Shown here one piece after another: positions 33,153-42,187 of a stretch of 64,000 bases of DNA; position 1 is the stretch's first letter, and each line of letters opens with the position of its first letter. The stretch comes from a virus. Under the pieces are notes generated by a model. It searched no databases. It worked only from the letters and a program-made list of their open reading frames with translations, and was not told where the DNA came from. Where the stretch lies: positions 1-64,000 of the IMG/VR virus record IMGVR_UViG_3300035034_001897; one strand, 5' to 3'. The position numbers and the translations under genes are program-made.

Positions 33153-34682
33153 ATGGAAAACTTAACAGTACCCTTAGCGTCATATTCGCACGGAAGTGGT
33201 TTCGGAGCAGATGCAAGTCAGCAAGCAAATTTGAGCGCGTCTCAACTAGCTGAATTGTCAAAAGCCCTTGAAGCTGGTCAGTTGCAAGGTGGAGCAATGG
33301 GTAACCCTGCGCAATCAAACGGTGGTGCACTAAAGACAGAGTCTTTAGAAAGCTCACTTAAACTAATTACTTTCCGTGAAGCGGATATTCGTTTTTGGAA
33401 GAGATTCCCAAAAACAGCTGCTTATAATACGGTAGAAGAGTACAACCAACACACGAGCTATGGTACTGATCGTGGAGGATTCAATAACGAAGGTGAATTG
33501 CCGGAAGAAGAAGACTCTAGCTATGTACGTAAGGCAGAACACGTGAAGTATTTAGGTGTAACTAAATCAGTTACCCACCCAATGCAATTGGTGAATACTA
33601 ACGTTGGAGATATCATTCAGAAGGAAACTACTAATGGTATTATGTGGATCTTACGTAAAGCTGATAGAGCTTTATTTTATGGAGATGAGAAAGTTGTTTC
33701 TCAAGAATGGAATGGTTTATATGCTCAGCATTTAAACAATGATCAGTTTGCTAACTTAGAAGAGTATTACAGCTCTCCATTAGTAATTGACCTTAGAGGT
33801 TCTGCTCTTACAGAAGCTAACATTGAGAGTGGAGCTCAAGTACTTTTAACGAAGTTTGCTCAACCTAACTTAATGGTTGCACCTCCAGTAGTATTTAGTG
33901 AATTTGCTAAAGGATTCTACGCACGTCAACGTATTGCAACGGGAGGAAGTGTAAATGGTAATGTTACTGGCGCTACAATGGGTCAACACATTAGTAACTT
34001 CCAATCTATGTACGGATTGATTGACTTTGAGTATGACATCTTTGCTGCGAAAAACCCAGGGAAACTTTCTACAGTAGGAGGTACATCACCAAAAGCACCT
34101 ACAGCACCTACAGTTGGAGCAACTCCAATAGCAGTTGTAAATGCAGACGGACAGTCTCGTTTCAATGACGGAACTGGTGATTATTACTACGCAGTTACTG
34201 CTATAAACCGATATGGTGAATCAGCAATGACTCAGTTAGGAGGATCTGTTACTGTTGCAAACGCAGATGATAGTGTAGATTTACAGTTTACTGCGACACC
34301 AGGACCTTACACTCCAAATGCTTATGTAGTTTATCGATCTAAAAAGAATCCTTCTGGATCTTTTGCAATGACAACGATGTATCCTATCGCTACAGTACCA
34401 GTTGCTGGAACAGATGCTAAGAGAGGTTCTCTTGCAAATGGAGTTGATGGTGGTGCAGCAGGAATTGTTAGAGATAGAAATAGAATTCTACCTGATACTC
34501 AAGAGGCTCTTCTTTTACAAGGAGATACAGATGTGATCGAGTTCAAGCAACTTGCACCTCTTATGAAAATGCCACTTGCGAAGTTGAGTCCAGCTGACCG
34601 ATTTATGGTCTTGCTTTATGGTACTCCAATTGTGTACGCACCATCTAAGATGATACGTTACATCAATATTGGTAAAGCGTAA
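33153..34682 (+). CDS. Major capsid protein with Ig/FN3-like insertion
   Basis: 509 residues. Support: position after protease-scaffold and before a strong terminator; an N-terminal arm rich in Gln/Ala/Gly that could be cleaved; ITFREADIRFWKRFPKTAAYNTV and the later ALFYGDEKVV typical of HK97-fold capsids of large myoviruses. Residues about 312-425 (APTAPTV..., YYYAVTAINRYGES, AYVVYRSKKN) form an FN3/Ig-like domain inserted near the C-terminus, which would project from the shell. The final part returns to the capsid fold. Confidence 0.85.
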   Translation: MENLTVPLASYSHGSGFGADASQQANLSASQLAELSKALEAGQLQGGAMGNPAQSNGGALKTESLESSLKLITFREADIRFWKRFPKTAAYNTVEEYNQHTSYGTDRGGFNNEGELPEEEDSSYVRKAEHVKYLGVTKSVTHPMQLVNTNVGDIIQKETTNGIMWILRKADRALFYGDEKVVSQEWNGLYAQHLNNDQFANLEEYYSSPLVIDLRGSALTEANIESGAQVLLTKFAQPNLMVAPPVVFSEFAKGFYARQRIATGGSVNGNVTGATMGQHISNFQSMYGLIDFEYDIFAAKNPGKLSTVGGTSPKAPTAPTVGATPIAVVNADGQSRFNDGTGDYYYAVTAINRYGESAMTQLGGSVTVANADDSVDLQFTATPGPYTPNAYVVYRSKKNPSGSFAMTTMYPIATVPVAGTDAKRGSLANGVDGGAAGIVRDRNRILPDTQEALLLQGDTDVIEFKQLAPLMKMPLAKLSPADRFMVLLYGTPIVYAPSKMIRYINIGKA

Positions 34683-34706
34683 GCTCAACTTGATATATAT
34701 AAAACG

Positions 34707-34736
34707 AAAGCCTCCTTTATTTAAGGAGGCTTTTTT
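34707..34736 (+). terminator. Strong, probably bidirectional terminator
   Basis: AAAGCCTCCTT (34707-34717), loop TATTT, AAGGAGGCTTT (34723-34733) with T run to 34736. It lies between the capsid gene and the 3' end of the minus-strand gene, so it can serve both. Confidence 0.9.
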
Positions 34737-34751
34737 ATGCAATACATTTGA

Positions 34752-35315
34752 CTACTTAGTTCTTTTAGTTATAATAAATCTCCAATGAGAAACCTTCTCA
34801 AAGCAAGACACCCAAACTAACCTAGCGTGAGCAGTTCCTATTAACGTTTTGATAGTACAACCATTTTTTTTATCCCAACTTGATTTGTAAGACTCAATCA
34901 AGAAACTAAATTCTCTACGATCTTCAATCCACGTTCGCTGTACTTTAAGAACACCATCCATCATTCCAAAGCCAACTAATCGTTCAGAGATGTTAGATAA
35001 TTTACTGTTGAAAGTTTCTTCTGCTTGCTTTAACCACAACAACGAGTTAATGTTTACTCTTGAAGCAGATTCTCGCTGTAAAGTGAGTGTGCGATTTAGA
35101 TTGATGTAAGTTGAGTCGTGGTCAGAATAATCTTTCATTTTCTCAACAGTAAACTTGATATCTCGCTCAATCTGTTTTTGGTTGTAAGAAACTGCTGAGT
35201 CGTAATATCTCTCTCTCATTGGACGAGTTTCTCTATTCATAATAGCATAAGCTCTCTCTAAATCTTGCTTAGCTCTCTTTTGACTTGCTGTTAATTTTAC
35301 TGCTTGACTTTTCAC
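34752..35315 (-). CDS. Minus-strand hypothetical helical protein
   Basis: The only minus-strand gene. 187 residues from a GTG at 35315: the leader AAAATCGG seen before other early genes lies at 35328-35321 on this strand, five bases before GTG, so the upstream ATG at 35339 is less likely. The protein is basic and helical (QAVKLTASQKRAKQDLERAYA...), with a C-terminal part containing CTIKTLIG and VSCFEKVSHWRF. No family recognised. Transcribed toward the capsid gene from the dyad promoter at 35384. Confidence 0.65.
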   Translation of the reverse strand: MKSQAVKLTASQKRAKQDLERAYAIMNRETRPMRERYYDSAVSYNQKQIERDIKFTVEKMKDYSDHDSTYINLNRTLTLQRESASRVNINSLLWLKQAEETFNSKLSNISERLVGFGMMDGVLKVQRTWIEDRREFSFLIESYKSSWDKKNGCTIKTLIGTAHARLVWVSCFEKVSHWRFIITKRTK

Positions 35316-35353
35316 AATTTCCGATTTTAGTGTTAGCATTTCTTTCTGATATA

Positions 35354-35384
35354 AAGATACTACCTTTATATCTTTCTCACAACA
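35354..35384 (-). promoter_or_regulatory. Minus-strand phage promoter with dyad
   Basis: On the minus strand, TTG (35384-35382), 20 bases, TATCTTTA (35361-35354), with GAGAAAGATATAAAGGTAG in the spacer exactly as at 6372. GATATAAAGGTA, one base, TATCTTTATATC is an 11-of-12 palindrome over the -7 box. Its presence in isolation inside the late region shows the element moves with early-type genes. Confidence 0.8.
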
Positions 35385-35473
35385 GTTCCTTAATTTATTT
35401 TAAAATAAATAATCTCCGAACATTTTTATGTATATTTAAACTCTATAATTAATCAAAACAAAAAAACATTGTT

Positions 35474-36034
35474 ATGGCAAAAGTAAAAACAAACAAATCG
35501 TTCGAGTTCGGAAAGACAAGAGTGACTTCAGTAGAGACTTTAGAGTTTGATGATCAAGGAATCTCACAAGAGATTTCAAATGAAGATGCAGCATTGCTTG
35601 TGAAAGCATCACCTTCACTAACATTAGTGCAAGAGCAAGATCAACTACCAGACCCATCATTAAACGAAGAGGGTGATGTAGGCAATAAAAAACTTGATGA
35701 AACTCCTCTAATCAAAGAAGTAAAGCAAGAAGCTATCAAACCAAAAGCAGAGGTAACTGACGCTATCGTAACAGATGCAGCAGATGTTATTGAAGTGAAA
35801 GGAGAAGTTGAAATTATCGAAGATGTAGTTGAGGGAGATAAGGTTGAAGTTGTTGAAACAGCACTTGACGATGCAATTACGCCAACATTCACTAAAGAGC
35901 AATTAGGTGAAATGGGAATGGGTGATTTGAGAGATGCTTTAATTAAAGCTGGAGTAGCTGAAATTGAAGTCGAGAAGTATAAAGGAAGAGAGATGAAAGA
36001 TGAATTAGTTGACTTCGCTTTTAGCAAACTATAA
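35474..36034 (+). CDS. Acidic structural-region protein
   Basis: 186 residues. N-terminal basic part, long acidic Val/Glu-rich linker (about 85-135), and a C-terminal helical motif (FTKEQLGEMGMGDLRDALIKAGV...EMKDELVDF) like a SAP or HeH DNA/protein-binding hairpin. A TATATTTA box lies at 35431-35438 without a TTG. First gene after the capsid; probably head-associated. Confidence 0.6.
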   Translation: MAKVKTNKSFEFGKTRVTSVETLEFDDQGISQEISNEDAALLVKASPSLTLVQEQDQLPDPSLNEEGDVGNKKLDETPLIKEVKQEAIKPKAEVTDAIVTDAADVIEVKGEVEIIEDVVEGDKVEVVETALDDAITPTFTKEQLGEMGMGDLRDALIKAGVAEIEVEKYKGREMKDELVDFAFSKL

Positions 36035-36816
36035 TGGCTACACTATCATATTCATTAAAATCAAGTAAGAACGATTTGCCAATTTCTCCTGAGGAGTTGG
36101 CAAATCGTTACTTCTTTGGGATACCTATAAAAGATCCTAACGGAACCGTAATGAATAATGCTAACATTGGATTTTATATCAATGCAGCAGTGCAATCTAT
36201 TGAAGGACTGTTAAACATAAAACTAACCAAACAAGTTATTGAAGAATCTTTATCATATCATTTGAATGATTATGCATCTTGGGGATATATTCCTACAAGT
36301 TTTCCAGTACTTAAAGCTGGAGGATTAGCAGGGTTTTTAGGAAAAGTTCAGCAAGTAAAATTTCCTGCACAATGGTTAAGTGTTAAAAGAACAAACGATC
36401 CGACTGGAGCTCATAGAAAAATACAGATAGTACCTACATCAGGAAATGTTGAACACGGAAGTGTTGAGTATAGTGGAATAAGTCAATATATGGGATGGTT
36501 CGGTCAGCAAACAATTCCAGACTATTGGACAGTAAAGTATTGCACATCGTTTGATATAATTCCAGCAGACATTGCAGATGCAGTAGGAAAACTAGCTGCA
36601 ATTAACATATTCCATCAATTAGGAGACATTATTTTAGGTGCTGGTATAGCCTCTCAAAGTATAGGTATAGATGGACTATCTCAAAGTATATCGACAACTT
36701 CATCAGCAACCAACGCTGGATATGGAGCAAGAGTTACTGGATATCTTGCAGATTTAAAGCAAGCGAGAACAGATTTAAAAAATAAATACGACGGAATAGC
36801 GTTAAGCATAATGTAA
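36034..36816 (+). CDS. Head-tail connector (neck) protein
   Basis: 260 residues. The C-terminal half (IPADIADAVGKLAAINIFHQLGDI... to YLADLKQARTDLKNKY) is characteristic of neck adaptor proteins in large myoviruses. It would sit under the portal. Single-base overlaps on both sides place it in the neck operon. Confidence 0.65.
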   Translation: MATLSYSLKSSKNDLPISPEELANRYFFGIPIKDPNGTVMNNANIGFYINAAVQSIEGLLNIKLTKQVIEESLSYHLNDYASWGYIPTSFPVLKAGGLAGFLGKVQQVKFPAQWLSVKRTNDPTGAHRKIQIVPTSGNVEHGSVEYSGISQYMGWFGQQTIPDYWTVKYCTSFDIIPADIADAVGKLAAINIFHQLGDIILGAGIASQSIGIDGLSQSISTTSSATNAGYGARVTGYLADLKQARTDLKNKYDGIALSIM

Positions 36817-37616
36817 TGGGAGGTAAATCAAATAACTCATCAATAATACTAACTCAATCAGCTCCTGATACGAAAGGAACTGCGAGAGTGGATTTGCGCA
36901 AAAGAGACTTTGATGCACTAATTTGGGGAAAATCTTATGAAGTATATATAGATAAAGCTATCAAATGTCCGTGTCGCAATGTAAAGGACGGACAAGCTCT
37001 TTCTGCTTGTAAGAACTGTGGAGGTAGTGGATGGCTTTATATTAATAGAAGAGAAAGCAGATCAACTCTCCAATCAATGAACGTTGACACTAAATTTAAG
37101 GAGTGGAGTCAAGAGATGGTTGGGACAGCTAAAATGAGTTTCCTAAACAAAGAATCGCTGCAATATATGGATAGAGTCACTATTCGCAACGCAGTGATAG
37201 GTACACAACAAAACGTAATTTGTACTCAAATTGAGCAGTCGTTGAGAGCGAGAACTATATATCCTATTAAAGAAGTAGAGGAAATTTTTCTATTTGAATC
37301 GACAGACAAGCCTCTAATCAAACTTGAAGTTGATGTAGATTACACAATTGAGAACAATAATTGGATCAAATTAGATGATAAATATGTTAACACTGAACAT
37401 CCAACAATCTCTATACGATACAATCATAACCCTCAATATCATATATTAGAGCTTACACGAGCTACAATGACTTCAATAGAGAAAAGAGACGGAGTAGACG
37501 TTGATAGCGCAATGCCTTTATCAGCTATGGTAAGGTTATGTCACTATGTGATAGATGAGCAAAACTTTACAAACAACTTTCTATTAGACAATTCATATCA
37601 AAACGACTGTGAGTGA
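36816..37616 (+). CDS. Neck protein with zinc-binding motif
   Basis: 266 residues. C51-x-C53...C65-x2-C68 followed by GGSGW resembles half of a DnaJ-type zinc knuckle; the rest is alpha/beta. Position between connector and tail completion suggests a head-tail joining protein. The stop overlaps a GTG start for the next gene. Confidence 0.6.
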   Translation: MGGKSNNSSIILTQSAPDTKGTARVDLRKRDFDALIWGKSYEVYIDKAIKCPCRNVKDGQALSACKNCGGSGWLYINRRESRSTLQSMNVDTKFKEWSQEMVGTAKMSFLNKESLQYMDRVTIRNAVIGTQQNVICTQIEQSLRARTIYPIKEVEEIFLFESTDKPLIKLEVDVDYTIENNNWIKLDDKYVNTEHPTISIRYNHNPQYHILELTRATMTSIEKRDGVDVDSAMPLSAMVRLCHYVIDEQNFTNNFLLDNSYQNDCE

Positions 37617-38374
37617 TAGATTTAAACATAGATACTAGTGAACTATCAGCAGAATTCAATCTAACAAAGCAAGAAGTTGACGGACTACTTACTTATAGTG
37701 TAGATGAAGTCTCAGCTCAGTTCGCTCAACAATGGGCAACAGAAGTTAAGTCAAGTTTAGCTAGCACTAGAAGTCAATATATTAACGCAATAATAATATC
37801 TAAAAGAGATCAATTTACAAATGTAGTGTATCTCAATCCAGCTAGTTGGTTAGCAAATGCAATAGAAATGGGAGCTAGTGCATTTGATATGAAGAAAGGA
37901 CTTCTTGCATCTAAAAAAGTAAAATACACTAAAAAGGGGAAGCCTTACATTACAGTACCTTTTAGATTTGCAACTCCTGATGCGATAGGAGAAAATGGAG
38001 CTTTTTCAGGAGTAATGCCTCAAGCAGTATATAAATCTGTTAAAAATCAAGCACCTAAACAATCTTTATCGTTGAACAGTATACCTTCTCAATATCAAAT
38101 TCCTAAGAATATTGGAATACGAAAACAAGTCAAGAGTGGTAACTTTAAAAACTTAACTGCAAAAACTAAGATGACTTCAATTTATGAAGGAATGCAAAAA
38201 AGTAAAGGAGGGTATGTTACTTTTAGAAGAGTTAGTTTGAGTAGTGATGCACAAAGTTGGAATCATCCAGGTTTTGAAGCAAGAGATTTTGCTGGAACAG
38301 CGCTTAACAATCTCAACATTCCTCAAATAGTAGACGTATCAATCGATAGTTATTTATCGCAATTAGGATTTTAA
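37613..38374 (+). CDS. Tail completion / neck protein, GTG start
   Basis: 253 residues starting at GTG (GTGA overlap with the previous stop). Contains NPASWLANAIEMGASAFDMKKGLL..., like the conserved part of HK97 gp10-type neck proteins in which a virion tail-completion factor contacts the tail. Assignment by position and that segment. Confidence 0.6.
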   Translation: MIDLNIDTSELSAEFNLTKQEVDGLLTYSVDEVSAQFAQQWATEVKSSLASTRSQYINAIIISKRDQFTNVVYLNPASWLANAIEMGASAFDMKKGLLASKKVKYTKKGKPYITVPFRFATPDAIGENGAFSGVMPQAVYKSVKNQAPKQSLSLNSIPSQYQIPKNIGIRKQVKSGNFKNLTAKTKMTSIYEGMQKSKGGYVTFRRVSLSSDAQSWNHPGFEARDFAGTALNNLNIPQIVDVSIDSYLSQLGF

Positions 38375-38375
38375 T

Positions 38376-39050
38376 ATGGCACTAATTATTCCAGAAGTTC
38401 AGTTATGCACAATCATAGATGCATTATTGAAACACATTAAGTTAGATTTTGAAGCAAAGGTAGTTACGCCTGAGAAGTCTTTACTATATAATTATTTCAA
38501 TGGAATTGTTGACCATAAAAAAGATTACTATAAAGAGGCTGTAGATTTATTTACTAGAGAAGCAGATCATCCTAGACTAATAGAAACGAGATTAGCATTC
38601 GATGCAGAGCGAGCTAAAATTCCTACAATACATATTACTATGCCTAGCGATCAAACTGGTCAAAATAGCTTAGGAATAGGAGAGTCGGGAATGGCAGATT
38701 ATGTTAATTATATTGATGGTGAGGTTAGTGTTGAATATGAAAGAAGATTTGATACTCAATATCAAATTGTATGCACATCTGATCAACATTCAGAAGTGAT
38801 GTTGATGTATCATTTGGTTAGAGCTGGATTAATTAGTATATTAGACACTTTCTCATTAACTGGATTAGAAGATCCAAAATTGTCGGGTCAAGAATTAAAA
38901 ATAAATCCTGATTTAATGCCATCTCATATATTTATGAGAGCGATTGGAGTAAGTTTTTCTTACGAAATTAAAGTATCTAGGTGGTGGAATGAGGATATAA
39001 TAAACGATCTTTGTTTAGATCAAAATCAAATATACGATAATGAGCAATAA
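38376..39050 (+). CDS. Probable tail terminator protein
   Basis: 224 residues, alpha/beta, two genes upstream of the tail sheath where tail terminators usually lie. Segment QYQIVCTSDQHSEVMLMYHLVRAGL resembles tail-terminator folds that cap the tube. Not a confident family match. Overlaps the next gene by 11 bases. Confidence 0.5.
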   Translation: MALIIPEVQLCTIIDALLKHIKLDFEAKVVTPEKSLLYNYFNGIVDHKKDYYKEAVDLFTREADHPRLIETRLAFDAERAKIPTIHITMPSDQTGQNSLGIGESGMADYVNYIDGEVSVEYERRFDTQYQIVCTSDQHSEVMLMYHLVRAGLISILDTFSLTGLEDPKLSGQELKINPDLMPSHIFMRAIGVSFSYEIKVSRWWNEDIINDLCLDQNQIYDNEQ

Positions 39051-39279
39051 TAAAATCACAGTAAAGGAGTATGTGAGAGTAAATGGATACTCAGATGCAT
39101 CGACTCTATATGTAATTGGGAAAAAGTACAGTAAAGATACAGTCAAAACATCTAAACAATGGGAGAGTCAATTGCTGAAAGATAAGGTCATAGATAAGAC
39201 TTCATCTGTAGTTGAAGAAGAGATTGTAGATGTAGTTGAAGAAAAAACTCCCTTAAAGCAAAGCGAATCTGCAAAATAA
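39040..39279 (+). CDS. Small hypothetical protein
   Basis: 79 residues, basic N-terminal half (KEYVRVNGYSDASTLYVIGKKYS) and acidic C-terminus. Lies between neck and sheath; role unknown. Confidence 0.5.
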   Translation: MSNNKITVKEYVRVNGYSDASTLYVIGKKYSKDTVKTSKQWESQLLKDKVIDKTSSVVEEEIVDVVEEKTPLKQSESAK

Positions 39280-39308
39280 TTTTTATTTTTAGCAAAAATT
39301 AAACCTCT

Positions 39309-40940
39309 ATGGCAACTCAACATAATTTTAATGGTAGAATCATTAAACTACCTGGATCTTATTCAGAAACTAAATCTGGGATAAATAATCCACCAGTACA
39401 GACTACTTACGGAAATGTAATCATCATTGACGATAATGCAACCAATCCTTATGGAGGTGGTGCTGGAATTGATGGTCAAGGAGAAAATGGCGAAGGTTCT
39501 GTATATGGCTTCGATAACATTAGAGATCTACGTGAATTTGTCGGAGGAGGAGTGTTGTGGGATTTAGCGGCACCACTATTCAAGCCATTTGGATCTGGAT
39601 CTAATGGAGCTAGTAAAGTGTATGTAGTTAGAGCACTAACTACAACACAAGCGTCTTATGATCTAGCTCTTACCGGAGGAACGATTACATTAAAAGTAAA
39701 GCACGAAGGTTTGGTAGGTAATGGAGTTGAAGGAGTAACTGATCAACTAACACAAGGATTCGCAATTACAATGGAAGCTGGAGTAGTTGACTCGACTAAA
39801 TTTAGATTTAAGTTCTGGAGAGGAACTTATAAAGGACTAGATTCAGAAGGGAATATTTTAGATAATCTTTCACAACAAGATTCTGCACCAAAATTAATCA
39901 CGACTTCAAGAGAAGTATCAACTTTAACTGAACTTAAAGAGTGGGCAGCGATAGATTTCGATTTCGGAAACAATTTCGATATATCTGCTGATGCAATTAC
40001 GTCAGACACCATAATCGCAGCAGACTTAACAACAACAAGCGGTAATCAATTGTTTGCTGGAGCTACTCAGACTGCTAGTGTAGCAGCAATGCAAAGTACA
40101 CTTGACAGTATTAAAAAAACAGACTATACATTTACATTATCACTTGACAGTGAGGCAAATATTGCAAGTGCAAATAACTTAAAACAGGTATTTCATCTAC
40201 AAAATGAAGCTAGGTATCAAAAATACTTAATTGTTGGTGGAGGAAATGATAAAAACACTTTTGCTACTCAATCAATTGCGTCAGCAAAAGTGTTTAATAC
40301 TACTAGAGTGATTGTTGTTCACGGAGGATGTCTTGTTGAAGATGGATTGAGATTGAGAAAAAAGAATTCTTTATATAAAGCAGCGCTTGTCTTAGGTAGA
40401 ACTTGCGGATTAGAGCCACAAATACCAATTACATTTAAAGGACTTGCAATTGCTGGAGAAATTCACAAAATGACAGATAAGGAGCGTACAGTTGCACTAG
40501 ATGCAGGTGTATTAACAACTTATTTTGACAGTGAGTTGAATGATGGAGGATTGTTTGCAATTACGCAAGGAATCAATACACTGCAAAATAACAGCAATGT
40601 CGTTAATAGCGATGGAACCTCACACTTAGTGTCTGTAGAAAGAATTGCTGCTTCATTAAATAAATCGATTGAAGTCAATTCAAAAAAGAAGCTATTAGGA
40701 AATCAAAGTGAAGGACCTAACAGATCTACGTTAAGCACTGAAATTGTTAAAGAGTGGGTTGAAAATCACCTGAGAACAAAAGAAGCTACTCCTACAGTAG
40801 ATAATTTAATTATCAGTTGGAAAGATGTTACAGTAACAGTAGAACAAGACGCTTATAAGATTAGATACGCATTTGAACCAAACTTTGAAGTAAACAAACT
40901 ATTTTTCACTGGATTGATTATCGATCCAAACATATCATAA
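39309..40940 (+). CDS. Tail sheath protein
   Basis: 543 residues. The sheath surrounds the tube and contracts to drive DNA injection. Support: size, GRIIKLPGSYSETKSG start, VYVVRALTTTQASYDLALTGG with the repeated beta pattern of sheath domains, and a C-terminal part (VTVEQDAYKIRYAFEPNFEVNKLFFTG...) typical of sheath C-terminal domains. Tube protein follows 5 bases later. This makes the phage contractile-tailed. Confidence 0.85.
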   Translation: MATQHNFNGRIIKLPGSYSETKSGINNPPVQTTYGNVIIIDDNATNPYGGGAGIDGQGENGEGSVYGFDNIRDLREFVGGGVLWDLAAPLFKPFGSGSNGASKVYVVRALTTTQASYDLALTGGTITLKVKHEGLVGNGVEGVTDQLTQGFAITMEAGVVDSTKFRFKFWRGTYKGLDSEGNILDNLSQQDSAPKLITTSREVSTLTELKEWAAIDFDFGNNFDISADAITSDTIIAADLTTTSGNQLFAGATQTASVAAMQSTLDSIKKTDYTFTLSLDSEANIASANNLKQVFHLQNEARYQKYLIVGGGNDKNTFATQSIASAKVFNTTRVIVVHGGCLVEDGLRLRKKNSLYKAALVLGRTCGLEPQIPITFKGLAIAGEIHKMTDKERTVALDAGVLTTYFDSELNDGGLFAITQGINTLQNNSNVVNSDGTSHLVSVERIAASLNKSIEVNSKKKLLGNQSEGPNRSTLSTEIVKEWVENHLRTKEATPTVDNLIISWKDVTVTVEQDAYKIRYAFEPNFEVNKLFFTGLIIDPNIS

Positions 40941-40944
40941 TATT

Positions 40945-41424
40945 ATGGCAGAGAAAGTATTAACAGCACCACTAGCAATAGTAAAAGTTGACGGGATTAC
41001 AGTAGGTAAAATGCGTAATATCACATGTACAGAGACCTACCGTAGAGGTCGTGTTAGTGGATTAGGAGAGTTAACTCCCCAAGAATTGCCAGCAACAGAA
41101 TGGAATGGCACGATGACTTGTGAATTTTATGAAGTAGATTTCAGTAAAACTGGAATCCCAGAAGGAATTAAGCGTAGAGCTGGTTCACTGCAAGACTTTG
41201 TTGACAACATCTTACTTCAAGAAGAAGGTGTAGACGTTACTATCTATAAAAAAGTTAACGCAGGAACTGACCCTCAAACTGGACTAATTCAAGGAACTTT
41301 AAGAAAGCATGCAACAATTAAAGGATGCTTTATTGATAGAGAAGGATTGAATATAGCAGAAGGTCAGATATCTTCACACAATCAAGACTTTACATACGTA
41401 AACCCTATACTGTTTTCAGTATAA
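40945..41424 (+). CDS. Tail tube protein
   Basis: 159 residues directly after the sheath. Beta-rich with NITCTETYRRGRVSGLGELTPQELPATEWNG (split here from about 24-54), typical of myovirus tube subunits, which stack as hexameric rings. Position and length both fit. Confidence 0.75.
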   Translation: MAEKVLTAPLAIVKVDGITVGKMRNITCTETYRRGRVSGLGELTPQELPATEWNGTMTCEFYEVDFSKTGIPEGIKRRAGSLQDFVDNILLQEEGVDVTIYKKVNAGTDPQTGLIQGTLRKHATIKGCFIDREGLNIAEGQISSHNQDFTYVNPILFSV

Positions 41425-41442
41425 TAAAAATAGAATCGTAAT

Positions 41443-41835
41443 ATGACAACCCCTAGCACAACGCCTTTAACTATAAACGTTAAAGGCAACAACTACACTG
41501 TAGAGAGAATTACTGTTGGTAATTTGATGGATATTGAAATCATCAAAGCTCAGCTATGTAAAGGTCAATACGGAAGCATCTTATCTAACAGAACTCAATG
41601 GTCAGAATACACGTTAGACAACGTAGATATGTTCGCACATCTAATGTCATTCTTTCCAACACTAATTACAGCTCTAAAAGTTGAAAGTTGGGAGCAGTTA
41701 GATCCATTTGACGTTGAAGAGTTAAAGAAAATATATCAAGAAGAATTTGTTGTTTGGTTCAAGAATTTCTCTCAAGTGTTGAAAAACCCAAAAGGAGAAG
41801 ACAAAGCTGAACAAAATGAATCTACTGCAAAGTAA
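41443..41835 (+). CDS. Tail assembly chaperone, first frame
   Basis: 130 residues. Gene order tube - this - next - tape measure matches the tail assembly chaperone pair. N-terminal beta strands (LTINVKGNNYTVERITVGNL) and a helical C-terminus. It overlaps the next gene by 20 bases in the +1 frame. A leader AATCGTAAT precedes the ATG. Whether a frameshift fusion is made is not visible. Confidence 0.6.
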   Translation: MTTPSTTPLTINVKGNNYTVERITVGNLMDIEIIKAQLCKGQYGSILSNRTQWSEYTLDNVDMFAHLMSFFPTLITALKVESWEQLDPFDVEELKKIYQEEFVVWFKNFSQVLKNPKGEDKAEQNESTAK

Positions 41836-42187
41836 CCCCTCATCTCAAGTAATATCAGATATCCGTCGCTCAATTAAGCGATGGAATGTTCTGTATCCAT
41901 TAGATAAATGGTATAGAGATAAATACAATATTCAATACAATTCAATACAACATCGACAACTAGACGTTATTAACATAAGAGTTGAGTTTGAAGAACACGT
42001 GTTATATGTTGAGTCTATGAGAGAGTTGTCTAGAGAGTCTAATAAAGCTAAGTATAAACCAGGATATGGTGATTGGCTAGTTAAACAAACAATGCAAGAA
42101 GACCTCTCCCAAGAAGAAGTTGAGTATATTTACGATAAAATCGATATCAGTAAACTCGAAGGAGATCCTGACGAAATCAAAATTTAA
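41816..42187 (+). CDS. Second tail assembly chaperone candidate
   Basis: 123 residues, helical (SDIRRSIKRWNVLYPLDKW...). In classic systems the second frame is reached by -1 shifting; here the offset is +1 (or -2) and an ATG exists at 41816, so independent initiation is the simpler reading. Overlaps the tape measure start by one base. Confidence 0.55.
   Translation: MNLLQSNPSSQVISDIRRSIKRWNVLYPLDKWYRDKYNIQYNSIQHRQLDVINIRVEFEEHVLYVESMRELSRESNKAKYKPGYGDWLVKQTMQEDLSQEEVEYIYDKIDISKLEGDPDEIKI

Noticed and set aside
35641-36027. Minus-strand frames over the acidic structural protein
   Set aside because: Ser/Thr-rich reverse reading of Asp/Glu/Val codons; no start signals.
41800-41840. Classic -1 slippery site between the two tail chaperone frames
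   Set aside because: The second frame is +1 relative to the first and has its own ATG; no X-XXY-YYZ heptamer is seen at the overlap.
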